A DNA stretch of 64,000 nucleotides. Source: Coptis chinensis (taxonomy: Eukaryota; Streptophyta; Magnoliopsida; Ranunculales; Ranunculaceae). The position numbers and the translations under genes are program-made. Positions 32,933-45,160 of this stretch are shown here, piece by piece. Location: contig CM027378.1 of the NCBI GenBank assembly GCA_015680905.1, forward strand, positions 72,259,501 through 72,323,500, given 5' to 3'. The first letter of the stretch is position 1. Each line of letters opens with the position of its first letter. A model generated the notes under the pieces. The model was not told the DNA's origin. It saw only the letters and a list, made by a program, of their open reading frames with translations, and made no database searches.

Positions 32933-33960
32933 TTAAAAGTCAGAGGGCGCACGCCCTCTATTCTAGTACAACTGGAACACGTCCGCACCTTCCATTCCAG
33001 TAGACAGCACTCACTACCTGTACACAATGGCAGAGCTAGGGGGGCCCAGGGTACTCCATGGCGCACCCTCACTTTCCAGTTTCCACCAAAAAAAAAAACT
33101 ATTTGTAAGTCACTATTCCCTCGTAGCCAAAACCCAAGCAAATAGGAAAGGGAAAAAAAAAAAAAAAAAAAAAAAAAAGCAAACCCAGCCTCCAAAAACA
33201 GTAACCCACTAAGCCCCTTACATGTACTCTTTCTCACTCCCCAAAAATAATATTAAAAATAGAAACCCCAAATATTAACCTCAGACACTTTCTCTCTTAT
33301 TTAAAATAAATAAATAAATAAAAACCAAAAACCCCTCACATACTCTCTCTTTTGGTGACTCGGTCTCTCACTCTTTTGAGGATGTTGTGGTAAGTTTTAA
33401 ATAAATTTTCTTAACCATTGGGTTTTTTTTTTTTGGTATTTTGTAGGTTTAAACGTGATGCTTTATTTCTCTTGAAATTTAAAGTAATAGATTGCTCTGA
33501 TTAATTGCTACTTAAGTATTGTTTAAGGCTAAGTCCAATGGTGCGGCAAAACACCAAATATCACGTAAATTGTGATCCAATGGTGTGTGAAATTGCCAAC
33601 CGCTAACGCAATCGGTATAAATTTCGCTACAGCCAATTTTAACGATATAGCATACGCCAGAACGAGTGGCTACCACAGAAAAAATTCAAAATAAATCTAC
33701 ACGCCTCTGTGGGTAGTGGCTAGAATTCGATTTAATTTCGAAATAAATATACATGTCTATCACTGTGGCGGTTAGAAGGGGAAGATAGATGGGAGAAAGT
33801 TTTAGCATTTATTAACGTAGATAGCAACTATATGTATGGATTGATCTCAATCCCATAGTTTTAGGAACTTGTAAACTCTATATAAACAAGTGTGCAAACA
33901 GTAGAGATTAATAAATGAAAATATTCTCTCAAATCCCTCTCTAACTTATCAGCCTCTCTG
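32933..33960. other. Non-coding stretch with a long poly(A) tract
   Basis: No gene is seen. It contains an A run of about 28 bases at 33150-33178, TAAA repeats near 33305, and at 33840-33960 a TATA-like TATATAAACAAG with LTR-like sequence leading to the primer-site-like motif at 33962. The first part may be the decayed 3' LTR of the copia remnant. Confidence 0.4.
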
Positions 33961-33961
33961 C

Positions 33962-33973
33962 TGGTATCAGATT
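33962..33973 (+). promoter_or_regulatory. Copia-type primer-binding-site-like motif
   Basis: TGGTATCAGATT resembles the TGGTATCAGAGC site complementary to the 3' end of initiator tRNA-Met that follows the 5' LTR of copia elements. The preceding sequence looks like an LTR end. No gag or pol follows, so this is at most a truncated 5' end. Confidence 0.45.
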
Positions 33974-34120
33974 TATGTAAACTACTAACCATCAATTTTT
34001 AGATGAAGTTCCAAGCATAGAAGATTGAAGAACAAGTAAACAGTCGATCTCCATATGACTTAAGTTTGGTATATGGTTGGAACTTGGAACTGCTAACGAG
34101 GAAGTGCTAGAAGAAAATTT

Positions 34121-34337
34121 TCATACCATTGTAAAACCTTCCCATGCAACAATGTGAAAGAAGAATATTTTTAGCAAATACAGTTAGTGAGATTTGATAT
34201 CTAAACAGCACAATTAACCATCATACGATTGTAAAACCTTCCCATGCAACAATGGAGTACTCGCAACAATGTGAAAGAAGAATATTTTTAGCAAATACAG
34301 TTAGTGAGATTTGATATCTAAACAACACAACTAACTA
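34121..34337. repeat. 100-bp direct tandem duplication
   Basis: Two adjacent copies start TCATACCATTGTAAAACC at 34121 and TCATACGATTGTAAAACC at 34221, and share TTTAGCAAATACAGTTAGTG. The second copy carries an extra insertion of about 20 bases after CAACAATG. Confidence 0.9.
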
Positions 34338-36000
34338 AATCCATAACTAACGCAGGCATTGACTTTCTATATTTGTCGTCCTTTTTCTTTTTGTTTTTCC
34401 CTCTCCAAGTTACATGTATTAATTCCACAAGTACAAATTATTTTGGCAAAATAGGATGGTCTCTGCTGGAATTTGTACCAATCGAACTTAATTTTCACTG
34501 TAAACATACTCCAGTGTAAAGAGTGGTTTTAGCGTTCAAATGTTTTGGACGTATGTAATTGTATCCAACGGATGTTTATTCCAAACTAACGGATTAACTG
34601 TTAGTGCACGTTCATTTTAATTGTCTTTTGCAAAGGTTGTAACTTGTAATTAATCAGTATGAGCAGCTAGAGAGTCCATTAGCGTGTTTACTTAGCCCAA
34701 AAGCATTGGTGTGTTTGGTTCAAACAGTAAGAAAGTGCTTTCCAGTATTGTGTTTCATTACAATGGAAAGCAATTTCTTTACCAAATGTAAGAAATTGAT
34801 TTCCAAGGGAAGAAAACGTTCAAGATCGAGTATTGAACCAAATTTAGGAGTTAGGATTCTATACTCTCTATGGAAATACAATTCCAGAAACAACTACTCC
34901 TTGTAAAGTGTAAACCCAAGGTTGAGGTTTATGGAAAAAAGAAGTCAAAGTTGAGTACCATGTTGATATTGTACAACTGTACACGGTTTCTATCAGAGAA
35001 ACCAGAATACATTAATTTTCATTTCAAAGGGATTAGTTAATTGGAATTCCTGCAAATTGGGGTTAACAGATTCTAGCTTCCTTAAGCCCAATTGTCAATC
35101 CTACACTAAACAGTTGCATTTTATATTTTTGTGAGTGGCTAGATTAAGTTGGGCAACCACACCAACTTTAGGTACTATCAAAGAAGACGAGTGAAGTCTT
35201 GAATATTGTTATATATACTTCGCGTATCAGGAAAAAAAAATAGTTTGTTATATGTTTCTTAATTAATTTAGAAATTCGAACTACTAACGAACAATCTCAC
35301 CAAACAGACACCTCTTTCACTATTATAATCCCCTAATCCTTTGACCGAATAAACAATGCACCGTAAAAAAATTATTGTTAAACTGGGTCAATGTTGAATC
35401 ACATAATATGAGTATTAAGTTGTGTTAATTAATAAAGTTAATTAGCGAGCTAAATCACACAAGTGCTCACGTACTGCTCAGGTAAATCTAGGCAAAGGAT
35501 ACATTTGGCATTGCAGCTGGTTTGTTAAGTTTAGCATTAGTTGTACGTAAACAATATGAACAATTCTAAAATGCATAACAAAGTTTACTTAACTTTGGAT
35601 CTTGTTAGCACCTCGGTCCACCCACTAGTTCTCTCTCTTGGCCTTCTTTGCTTTCATTTTGTTCGACACATCGGGGTGAATTCGATCTCTTTCATCTTCT
35701 TCCCTGGCGCTCTTGAGCCTTGAGTTCACCCACTTGAGAATGTACTGAGCTTCTTTATCCACTTGCTTCTGAGCCTCTAGAACAACTACCACTTGATCAA
35801 TTGCGGCCCCAATAGACTCTTCGTGCTAGTAACTCAAAAGTGTTCTTTTCTAGAACAAAATGCTGAGATTCCTTCTCTATGTTCACACTATTATTCATAT
35901 TAATTCTAGATACAGGTGTTTCTTCTTCCAGTTGCCCTGCTTCTCGAGCTGAAGTGCTTGCTACTCTCGTGCCACTTGTGTTAGCAGTAGCAGTAGTTTA
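34338..36000. other. Intergenic sequence with a possible decayed minus-strand exon
   Basis: No supported gene. On the minus strand, about 35980-35690 reads SGTRVASTSAREAGQLEEET and, in another frame, IDQVVVVLEAQKQVDKEAQY followed by KWVNSRLKS. This acidic or helical sequence looks once-coding, but I cannot assign a family. Confidence 0.35.
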
Positions 36001-36271
36001 GCACCTCAGTTCACTTGCTGTCTCAATCAATTTGATTTTCGTAACGGCGAGCTCACGTGCTTATAATTTCTATCGCTAAATAAACCAATTAGCTTGGTTG
36101 CTCTAATTTCTATCACACCAAAAAAAAATTACGCATTTGTAGTAAGCTTGCCACGTAATTAATTAGTTTCTATAGCAATAGAAATTAGAACAACAAAGCT
36201 CACGTGCTTAATCACATGAGGTCGTCATGATGTAAATCAAACAGATTGAGGCAGCAAGTGCACTGAGGTAC
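36001..36271. mobile_element. Foldback MITE-like inverted repeat
   Basis: The left arm, ACCTCAGTTCACTTGCTGTC from 36003, is the reverse complement (with few mismatches) of the right arm ending GCAAGTGCACTGAGGT at 36269. Inside, AGCTTGGTTGCTCTAATTTC near 36091 pairs with GAAATTAGAACAACAAAGCT near 36181. The element is about 270 bp, could fold along most of its length, and has no coding capacity. A TSD was not clear. Confidence 0.7.
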
Positions 36272-36966
36272 TGAATTGAAGCAAATTGAGAATACGTGGT
36301 ACTAAAAGGAGAGAAAAAAAGTTTGGATACCATTTAGTAGAAAAAAAAAATTCGTAGTACCAAATAGTTATAAACTCTTTTTCCAAATAATACTTCTTTT
36401 AGGTCATGCATTTGTCCATGTAGCTAAACCGCCAGTTATTCTAGACATGTAGCCAAACCACGGTTCTTCTACTTAGGGATTGATGAAAGTTCTTTCATTT
36501 TTCAGCATTGATTAATCCATCCATTTACGAAAGCATTGGCAACTTACAAAATAATAGAACAGGGAAGTTGGTTGTGATCGATTAAACTAAGTTGAGCTAG
36601 CTAGATCAACATTTTGGTGTTTGCTGGAGTGATATGAGTCACATGATAATATGCACAATACATTACTTACATTTGATCAATCAATTAGTGCTTTCAAGTG
36701 ATCAAGCATAACCAATTTAAACTAGCTCATTTTGGATGAATTACCCCAGTTATATATAATTAAGCTAATTAATCTTCACGGGCCAATAAAAAAATCATAA
36801 TACATGCATCTCGTATAGTAGACATGAATTATGAATAACACTAGTCAACACGTACTTGAAAACACACAATTATCTAACAATGGTCTTATTTAAATATTGT
36901 TGCATGCCATTGTTTAAGGAATAATTATAATTAATAGTAGTTTAACCAGGAAAACATAACAAGGTT
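36272..36966. other. Upstream intergenic region of the peroxidase gene
   Basis: AT-rich, with no ORF of interest. It would contain the distal promoter of the peroxidase, but no specific element can be claimed. Confidence 0.5.
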
Positions 36967-36967
36967 G

Positions 36968-36978
36968 TATATATAAGG
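36968..36978 (+). promoter_or_regulatory. TATA box of the peroxidase gene
   Basis: TATATATAAGG lies 114 bases before the peroxidase ATG. That spacing suits a transcription start near 37000 and a leader of about 90 bases. Confidence 0.65.
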
Positions 36979-37091
36979 AAGTAGTAGCGCTACATACAGA
37001 ATGCATAGAAGTCGAAAAGAAACTGTGAGAAATATCATTGTTTCAAAGAAATTAAAGAAGTTAGTTTAATTTGCAATATTTGTTCTTGAAA

Positions 37092-38590
<1,499 letters not shown>

Positions 38591-38950
38591 TAAGGATGTT
38601 CTTTTATGTTTGGTATAGCAAGTACTTAATTTTGGTGTGTGATTGTTGATGAATGTGAGATGTAAAAGTTGTTTTTAGTTTTTCTAATTGTGAAGAGAGA
38701 GGGGGGCGTCAGCAATATGTATTTGTTTTGGAAGCAAGGTGAATTGAATGAGACTCTTGATTTTGCTTCAAGATTTTTTTCTTCTTTAATTTCTTTCGTA
38801 CATCATAATTAACTTTGATATTTTAAATTGGGCCAGCATTTCTTTCTACCGCTAGTAGCATCATGCACATGCTAGAGCACGTGTACCACACAAAAATAAA
38901 ATATATTGAAAAGTTAACAAATATATTGTCATAGTAGTTATACACTTATA
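38591..38950. other. 3' flank of the peroxidase gene
   Basis: It holds the probable 3' untranslated region. No specific poly(A) signal stands out, and no other gene is seen. Confidence 0.5.
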
Positions 38951-39364
38951 CTAACTTGTATACACAGGCTCTTTTGAAAATATTTAGATTTTTTTAAAAA
39001 AATTGGGACTACCGTTTTAGTTGCTAACCCGTTTTAATTTTCTTACAAATTGTTTTAATTAAGTTTTAAAAGCCCGTTTTTTTCAATTGGGAGAGAGATA
39101 ATGTTTTAATAGGAGAATAATTCCCGTTTTAATTAGATATGCTAGCTTTTTCTTTTCAATAGGGGAGGAATCCCCATTTTAATAAGAGAATGATTCCCGC
39201 TTTAATTAGAAGTGTTAGAATTTGTTTTAATAGGAGAGGAATTCCCGCTGTAAAAAAGGATTCCCGTTTTTTAAATATGAGAGAAATTCCTGTTTTAATA
39301 GGAGATAACGTGGAATTTTAATAGAGCTCGAAAAATACCCCTTGTGGGAGCTTTAATATTAAGA
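38951..39364 (-). mobile_element. Helitron-like non-autonomous repeat, unit A
   Basis: On the minus strand the unit starts TCTTAATATTAAAGCTCCCA and ends ACAAGTTAG before a T. It is directly abutted by a second copy (39365-40009). Internally it holds repeated blocks of TCCCGTTTTAAT type. The TC start and near-CTRR end fit Helitrons. The assignment is tentative because the 3' hairpin is degenerate. Confidence 0.45.
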
Positions 39365-40009
39365 CTAGCTTGTACGCCCATACATACGCACCGGCTCTTT
39401 TGAAAATATTTAGATTTTTTTTTAGAAAATTGGGACTACCGTTTTGGTCGCTAACCCGTTTTAATTTTCTAACAAATTATTTTAATTAAGTTTTAAAAAC
39501 CCGCTTTTTTCAATTGGGAGAGATAATGTTTTAATATGAGAATAATTCATGTTTTAATTAGATATGCTATATTTTTTTCTTTTCAATTGGGGAGGAATTC
39601 CCATTTTAATAGGAAAATGATTCACACTTTAATTAGAAGTGCTAGAATTTGTTTTAATAGGAGAGGAATTCCTGTTTTAATTTTCTAACAAATTGTTATA
39701 ATTAAGTTTTAAAAACCCCTTTTTTTTCAATTGGGAGAGAGATAATGTTTTAACAAGAGAATAATTCCCGTTTTAATTAGATATGCTAGATTTTCCCTTT
39801 TCAATAGGGGAGGAATTCCCATTTTAATAGGAGAATGATTCCCTCTTTAATTAGAAATGCTATAATTTGTTTTAATAGGAGAGGAATTTCCGTTGTAAAA
39901 AAGGATTCCCGTTTTTCAAATAGGAGAGAAATTCTCGTTTTAATTGGAGATGACGTGAAATTTTAATAGAGCTCGAAAAATAACCCTTGTGGGAGCTTTA
40001 ATATTAAGA
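39365..40009 (-). mobile_element. Helitron-like non-autonomous repeat, unit B
   Basis: The minus strand starts TCTTAATATTAAAGCTCCCA (from 40009, preceded by A) and ends GTACAAGCTAG at 39365, followed directly by the T of unit A's TC. An imperfect hairpin, GCCGGTGCG...GGGC, lies a few bases before CTAG. It is longer than unit A because an internal block of about 250 bp is duplicated. Both units lack coding sequence. Confidence 0.5.
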
Positions 40010-40772
40010 TATAGATATGGACATGTCCTTGATGATTAACAACTTTATTTTGTATGTAGATATGCTAATCAAACTTGTTTATGGGGGAAGCCAAGTTTTT
40101 TATTACATAAGGAATTATACTTAAAAAGAGTATACAAAACCCCAAGCCCCAGGTTTAATACCAACAGAAGGTAAAAACAAAAAGAAACTTCAAAAACTTG
40201 CACATTTTATATCAGAAGGCGGAGAGCCTTACTACAATATGCAGTCTCTGATCCAATGATTTAACAGCTACAATACACATGGTTTACACATAGGTTACCT
40301 ATTTAGAAGTTTGCAACCGTATTAAAACTTGCAACTTTGACCCTTGAATAGCTCTTTAGCTTCCTATCATAGACTAATAGCAAACGCACTTCAGGAGCTC
40401 ATAACGAAATGTACATAACTTCCAATATCTCCATGGCGTTTACGAGGATTAAGATGGGCATTGGTTCTGAAAATAGGAACTCCCATCATTTTCTATAGCA
40501 TGGATCAATACCACAACCCTCAAAATGCGAAAGTTATCAAATCACAAACCTTAAACCCTTTAATAGATCAATACCCATATCTAAAATCATGAAAAAACCC
40601 TAGATCCAAATCAATACTCAAATACCCAACATTCCAAATCAACCAACAAATAAGTTTAAAATGATATGATACCATATATCAATAAACAAAATGAACAATT
40701 AATAACTGATTACTAATACAAAGATAATAAATAAAAGGATTTGAAAGATAAAAATGGGAAAAGAGAATATAC
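40010..40772. other. Non-coding stretch, first intron of TM9 relic
   Basis: No exon was recognised. If the TM9-like exon at 40773-40881 (minus) is real, this would be its first intron. The expected next exon (with the VKVNKL-type motif of the family) was not found. Confidence 0.4.
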
Positions 40773-40881
40773 CCTTTGGAAATCTCTAGGCGCAACACCA
40801 GGTAGGTAGAAGGAATGTGTTGAAGGGGTGTAGAAGAAGAACAGAGAAGAAGAGGGTTGTGATCCATAGTGAGTTACCCAT
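40773..40881 (-). pseudogene. First exon of a TM9SF (EMP70) family gene relic, frameshifted
   Basis: The minus-strand ATG at 40881 opens a signal-peptide-like segment (MGNSLWITTLFFSVLLLHPF). Soon after, a shifted frame reads FYLPGVAPRDFQ and then a splice donor (AAAGG|GTATAT). FYLPGVAP-x-DF directly after a signal peptide is the conserved start of nonaspanin (TM9SF/EMP70) proteins, multi-pass membrane proteins of the Golgi and endosomes. The frame from the ATG instead ends in a stop within the exon, so the copy carries a one-base frameshift. No further exon was found. A truncated pseudogene is the best reading. Confidence 0.6.
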
Positions 40882-40959
40882 TATTGCGCAGAGAGAGAGG
40901 GAGTATGTAGTTCTGAGGAGTGAAGAGAGAGCAATAATCAAGAACAGTTGAAAGACAAT

Positions 40960-41171
40960 GACGCACACTCACAAACAATAATACAAACGTAACTACTCAA
41001 GCTAGACATTGGCATTTCATTGAAAGGTGAGGAAACTAAAAACAGTTTACAAAAGCTCTTCTCACCATTTGGGATAAGCTCTATATGGTGATGATGGGGA
41101 GTTGTATTGGGTTCTTCCTAAGCGGTGATAAGGTTTATGTAGTTGGGAAGGACCAAAGAACTAACACTTCA
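40960..41171 (-). repeat. Dispersed repeat shared (inverted) with 59764-59965
   Basis: The reverse complement of this segment matches 59764-59965 in the plus sense. Shared stretches are TTTCTTTGGTCCTTCCCA, CTCCCCATCATCACC/CTCCTCATCATCTCC, TTTCAATGAAAT and GTCTAGCTTGAGT. It lies directly upstream of the TM9-like exon, so it may be the 5' flank or promoter of that gene duplicated elsewhere, or a repeat. Confidence 0.7.
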
Positions 41172-41921
41172 CCACCTACGTACTACGGAAAATGAATCCT
41201 TACCAACCTTAGCAGTGGGGATTCCGTACTCATATCACTTCTTCATGAAGTCCTTTGAGGACCCCCTCCCCTCCCCCCTAGATGTCATAAAATGATATGA
41301 CAATCAGATGCAAAGAATCACACAAAAATATGGAAGAGAAAAGCTACATTCATTTTGATTTCACAGTCTAGTCTAGTCTAGTATCGCTTTTATTACATCC
41401 TCCTCTTCTTCTTTCCCTATTTATAAACTGTAAATAACTATGAAACGAACTAAATAAAAAATAAATACAATATAAATAGAGGAACAATGCTGGAACATTG
41501 ATTTTACAAAAAATCTCACTTTCAAGCTCAAGTCCAAACTGTTGTAAATCAACTTAAAATTGCTAAATAGCGTTTTCTTCCAAAAAAAAAAATCCAACAT
41601 GAACGTCATGAAAATAGTTAGTTTTATAATTACCAGTACTTGTATGTGCTAGTTGAGATGGGTGTAAAAGGATTATTAGCCAGATCTGTGGCTATGCCAG
41701 TCCTTCATAGACCCACATCCATTATTGTCATCCCTTGCGTAATATCCCCTTGCCCCTCGGTAACCATGTAAAAACCAAATGAGACACTAATAGACAAAGA
41801 CTCAACTACTGCCCAATTTTTTGGGACTTATACTTGGGAAATATTTAATCTTGTTTGCAATTCATATTGCGAATCCTACCTTTGTTCATCCTAACGTATT
41901 GAACAACTATGTCCAAATTCA
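41172..41921. other. Intergenic sequence left of the Tat element
   Basis: No gene is seen. It contains a short GTCTA tandem near 41366. It was contiguous with 54767 onward before the Tat insertion. Confidence 0.5.
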
Positions 41922-41926
41922 GTCAA

Positions 41927-42291
41927 TGTGGTGGTAGGATAAGAGACCAAGGATATTAGCGGGCGGATGCGCCCAGGTCAGCATAAGGTACATAGTCGCG
42001 GTGCACATGATCGGAGTAAAGACAGGGGGTGGTCGCGGTACGGAAACCCTACACATGGAAAGAAGACAGCCGCGAGATGAAGGGACAGATGGAAGGCTAG
42101 GATGGAGAGAGGGGACTGATATAAAGGAAAATAGGGAGAGAGAAAGGGGGAGGATTCATTAATCCATAAAAGGAGGACCTAAAGAGAAGGAGAGCGACCA
42201 AAAGAGGAAAAGGGGGAGAGATTAGGGTGGGGAGTTGGAATAATGCTTAGGGAGTAGTGAACAGTGCTTATAAAAGAGTTGTGGTGTAACA
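41927..42291 (+). repeat. 5' LTR of the Tat element
   Basis: The 365-bp LTR (TG...CA) differs from the 3' LTR by scattered substitutions and small indels, including a 4-base difference near its start. Confidence 0.95.
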
Positions 42292-42293
42292 TT

Positions 42294-42311
42294 TGGCGCC
42301 GTCTGTGGGGA
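42294..42311 (+). promoter_or_regulatory. Primer-binding site of the Tat element
   Basis: TGGCGCCGTCTGTGGGGA starts three bases after the 5' LTR. It is a typical plant Ty3/gypsy primer site (tRNA-Asp-like with mismatches). Confidence 0.8.
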
Positions 42312-42366
42312 AGATACGAGCAGCATAGAAATTGCACCAAAGAGAGCAGCGGGTAGACCAAAAAAG

Positions 42367-43775
42367 GTGAGGGTTCAGGACGCGATGCCGGAAGCAGTGA
42401 TTAAGGAAGGGGAGGAACGAGAGGATGGTCGAGCAGCGGAAAAAACACGACTGATGCGAGAAGAGATTGAAAGGCTGAGAGAGGAGAATGAGGAGTTGAG
42501 AAGAGAAAGAGAGTGGGTGGAGGAAGAGGTCGGGGAAGAGCTAAATGAGGGGTCGTAGAGTGAGAGAGCTGAGGAAGGGGAGGAGCACGGGCCGAATCTG
42601 GTGGAAAACCCAGTGGCTGGGCTAACAATGGAGCAAGTCTAAGAGATGATAAACAACGACCGAGTGGCGAATCTTCAACAGACGAAGAATCAAACAGGCG
42701 CGGCCAGTCAGGCAGTGGCTGGATTGAACCGCAACCTGCTAGCGGATGCGATATGGACGTCGAAGGTGCCAAAATGGTTCAATCAACCAAGGTTTGAGAG
42801 GTATGATGAAATGGGAGACCAAGCAGATCACATTCATCATTTTAGGCAACAGATGCCACACTGGCAAGAGGCGCGATAGGATGGGTTGCAGTACATGATG
42901 TTCCCAGCCAGCCTGAAAGGGGGAGCCTCGGACTGGTATTATCAGTTGCCTTCCAAGAGTATAACTAACTTCCAAGAGTTGGAGCAGGCGTTTATAGATC
43001 ATTTTATACATCAAAAAAAGCGGGTTGTGGACATCGCGGCCTTATTTAATGTAAGACAAAGGTCTGCGGAATTGGTCAGAGAGTATCTGTGCCGCTTCAA
43101 GGCTGAGACTTTGAAGGTAGAGAATTTGGATGAAAGGACGGCAGTGATAGCGTTTGAAAGAGGTCTGCAGCCTGGAACAAGGGTCCATCAGTCCGTTGCC
43201 AAGAATGAGATCACGACTTTGCACGAGTTATATCCGCGGGTAGAGAAGTATATTCGGTACGAGGACACAATGCATAAAGACTCTAAGAGGGTGGCGAAGG
43301 CAGTATCTTTGATAGAGAAAGAGGGGAATCGCAGAAGGACAGAGTCGGCGGCCAAACATCACGTCCGGAAAGGAATAGGGAGATAGCGCGACGGGAACAG
43401 AGGAAAAGGAAGCCGTACCGCGAGTTAGAACATACACCTTCAAACAGGCCGTTGACTGAGATATTACCATTGATCAAGAACATGCAAGGGTACGAGGGAC
43501 CGCGAACCGTACATACCGAAATGCCAAGCAAGTCGTATTGTGCATACCACCAGGTACACAATCATGAGACTAATGACTATTATGCGTTGAAATGGTTGGT
43601 ACAGAGGTTGATAGAGAAGGGAATGATGAGAGAATTTGTAGTGGAGGCCCCAAATGAGGAGCCGGTGCTAGCTCCAGGGAGAATATTGGGAACTATTAAT
43701 GTTATTTTTAGTGGAGAAGTTCTGAGCCACAACACCCACAGAGATAAGGTAAGAAGGACGGCAAGTATTCAGTAG
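42367..43775 (+). pseudogene. Tat gag, with stops and a frameshift
   Basis: A Glu/Arg-rich coiled-coil start (REEIERLREENEELRREREW) is followed by the Gag core in the same frame: PKWFNQPRFERYDEMGDQAD, LKGGASDWYYQLPSKSI and LVREYLCRFKAE. Three in-frame stops interrupt it (near 42556, 42640 and 42878). After a frameshift near 43390 the nucleocapsid-like end is read in the third frame: KSYCAYHQVHNHETNDYYAL and LVQRLIEKGMMREFV. In Tat elements this C-H-H segment and the following helix are the conserved Gag end. A possible intact parent would encode structural particle protein. This one cannot. Confidence 0.88.
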
Positions 43776-43817
43776 ATCAATGAGTCGAACATAGGACCGC
43801 GATATAGCTCAGGGGCA

Positions 43818-44144
43818 TTGAATGGGAAAGATAAGATTATATTTTCCAGTGCAGATCTCCAAGCTGTCGATACTCCGCATGAAGATGCGTTGGTCATTAC
43901 GGTGGCGATGGGCAACTACATGGTCAAAAGGGTACTGATTGATTGTGGTAGTGCGGTGGACTTGCTGTTTAGAGGAGCATTAGATGAAATGAGGATCGAT
44001 CCGGGGCAACTAAGGCCGCCGCGGTCCAGTTTGTCTGGGTTTAATGGGAGTGTCACAGAGCCTATGGGAGAGCTTTTGCTACCAGTGACTACAGGGCCTG
44101 TGACTGTGTTCTCGAGATTTATGGTGGTCGACTCCAACTCCTAG
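43818..44144 (+). pseudogene. Tat aspartic protease domain
   Basis: VKRVLIDCGSAVDLLF holds the catalytic Asp. Tat-type proteases have D-x-G-S instead of DTG, and this copy has Cys in between. LSGFNGSVTEPMGELLLPVT and the F-x-VVDS segment follow in order. The domain is in the same frame as the end of gag but separated by a stop at 43775, and it ends in a stop before YNAILGRRWIHKMKA, the usual protease tail. It is broken but easily recognised. Confidence 0.85.
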
Positions 44145-44372
44145 TACAACGCGATCCTAGGAAGGAGGTGGATCCACAAAATGAAAGCACTGCCTTCGAC
44201 CTATTACCAAGTTATTTGATTCCCCACTTCAATGGGTATGTATGAAGTTCGCGGCGATTAGGTGGCTTCGAAGAACAGTCATCAGGATACCATTAAGATA
44301 ATGGTCTGCGGACATGGAGGAGAATCATTGAACCCCAGAAAAAGGCAGGCATAACAATTACAGTGCGGGGCA

Positions 44373-45160
44373 GTGGAGGGGAAGGAGGAGGTCGTGATGG
44401 GTCTGAAGACTTTAGATGAAGTGGAGCTAGTGAATCTGGGGGCAGGGGAAGAAGAGAGATTTATATCAATAGGGTCGAGTCTGTCGGAAGAGTGGAAAAG
44501 TAAACTGGTACAGTGTTTTGTCGGAGAACAAGGATGTGTTTGCATGGGGGATAGAGGATGTCACCGGTTTGGACCCAGATTTTGCATGTCATCGACTACA
44601 TATGAGGGAGGATGCGAAACCAATAAGACAAAAGATGAGGAACGTGAAACCCAAATACACGGAAGGAATCTGGGAGGAGGTTGCCAGGCTGAAAAGAGCG
44701 GGAATCATAAGGGAGGTGGAGTTCACGGACCGGTTATCCAATATAGTCGTGGTCCCAAAGAAAAATGGCAAGGTGCGAATGTGTGTTGACTTTACGAACG
44801 TACACTTGGAGTGCCCCAAGGACAGCTATCCTATGCCGCGAGTAGATGAGTTGGTGGACAGAACTGTTGGGTTCAAAATGTTTTCATTTATGGATGCATC
44901 CATGGGATACAATCAAGTTGCGATGTATGGTCTGGACCAGGAAAAGACGTCCTTCGTGGTGGAAGGGGGAATGTACTGCTATATGAGAATGCCATTTTGG
45001 GTTGAAAAACGCAGGAGCCACTTTCCAGCGGTTGGGGGAGAAAATATTCGAGAGCAAAATCCGAAAGAGGTTTGAGATATACATAGACGATATGGTGGAG
45101 AAAAGCATGTCAGAGGAAGAACACTTGGAGGGTTTGAGGGAGACATTCAGGATACTATGA
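44373..45160 (+). pseudogene. Tat reverse transcriptase, three frames
   Basis: The pre-RT linker (VELVNLGAGEEERFISIGSS) is in frame 3. From about 44518 the RT core is in frame 1: KDVFAWGIEDVTGLDP, AGIIREVEFTDRLSNIVVVP, NGKVRMCVDFTNVHLECPKD and FSFMDASMGYNQV. An extra base near 44998 moves the rest to frame 2, where the catalytic YIDDM lies at 45080-45094. Another stop follows at about 45158. All polymerase motifs are present in order, but at least two frameshifts and a stop inactivate the copy. Confidence 0.92.

Noticed and set aside
32908..33237. Minus-strand 109-residue ORF with a Phe run
   Set aside because: The run is the complement of a poly(A) tract, and nothing else in it is conserved.
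42401..42772. 123-residue Pro/Ser-rich minus-strand ORF opposite gag
   Set aside because: Shadow of the Glu/Arg-rich gag start. It does not resemble the antisense gene at 51.6-53.9 kb.
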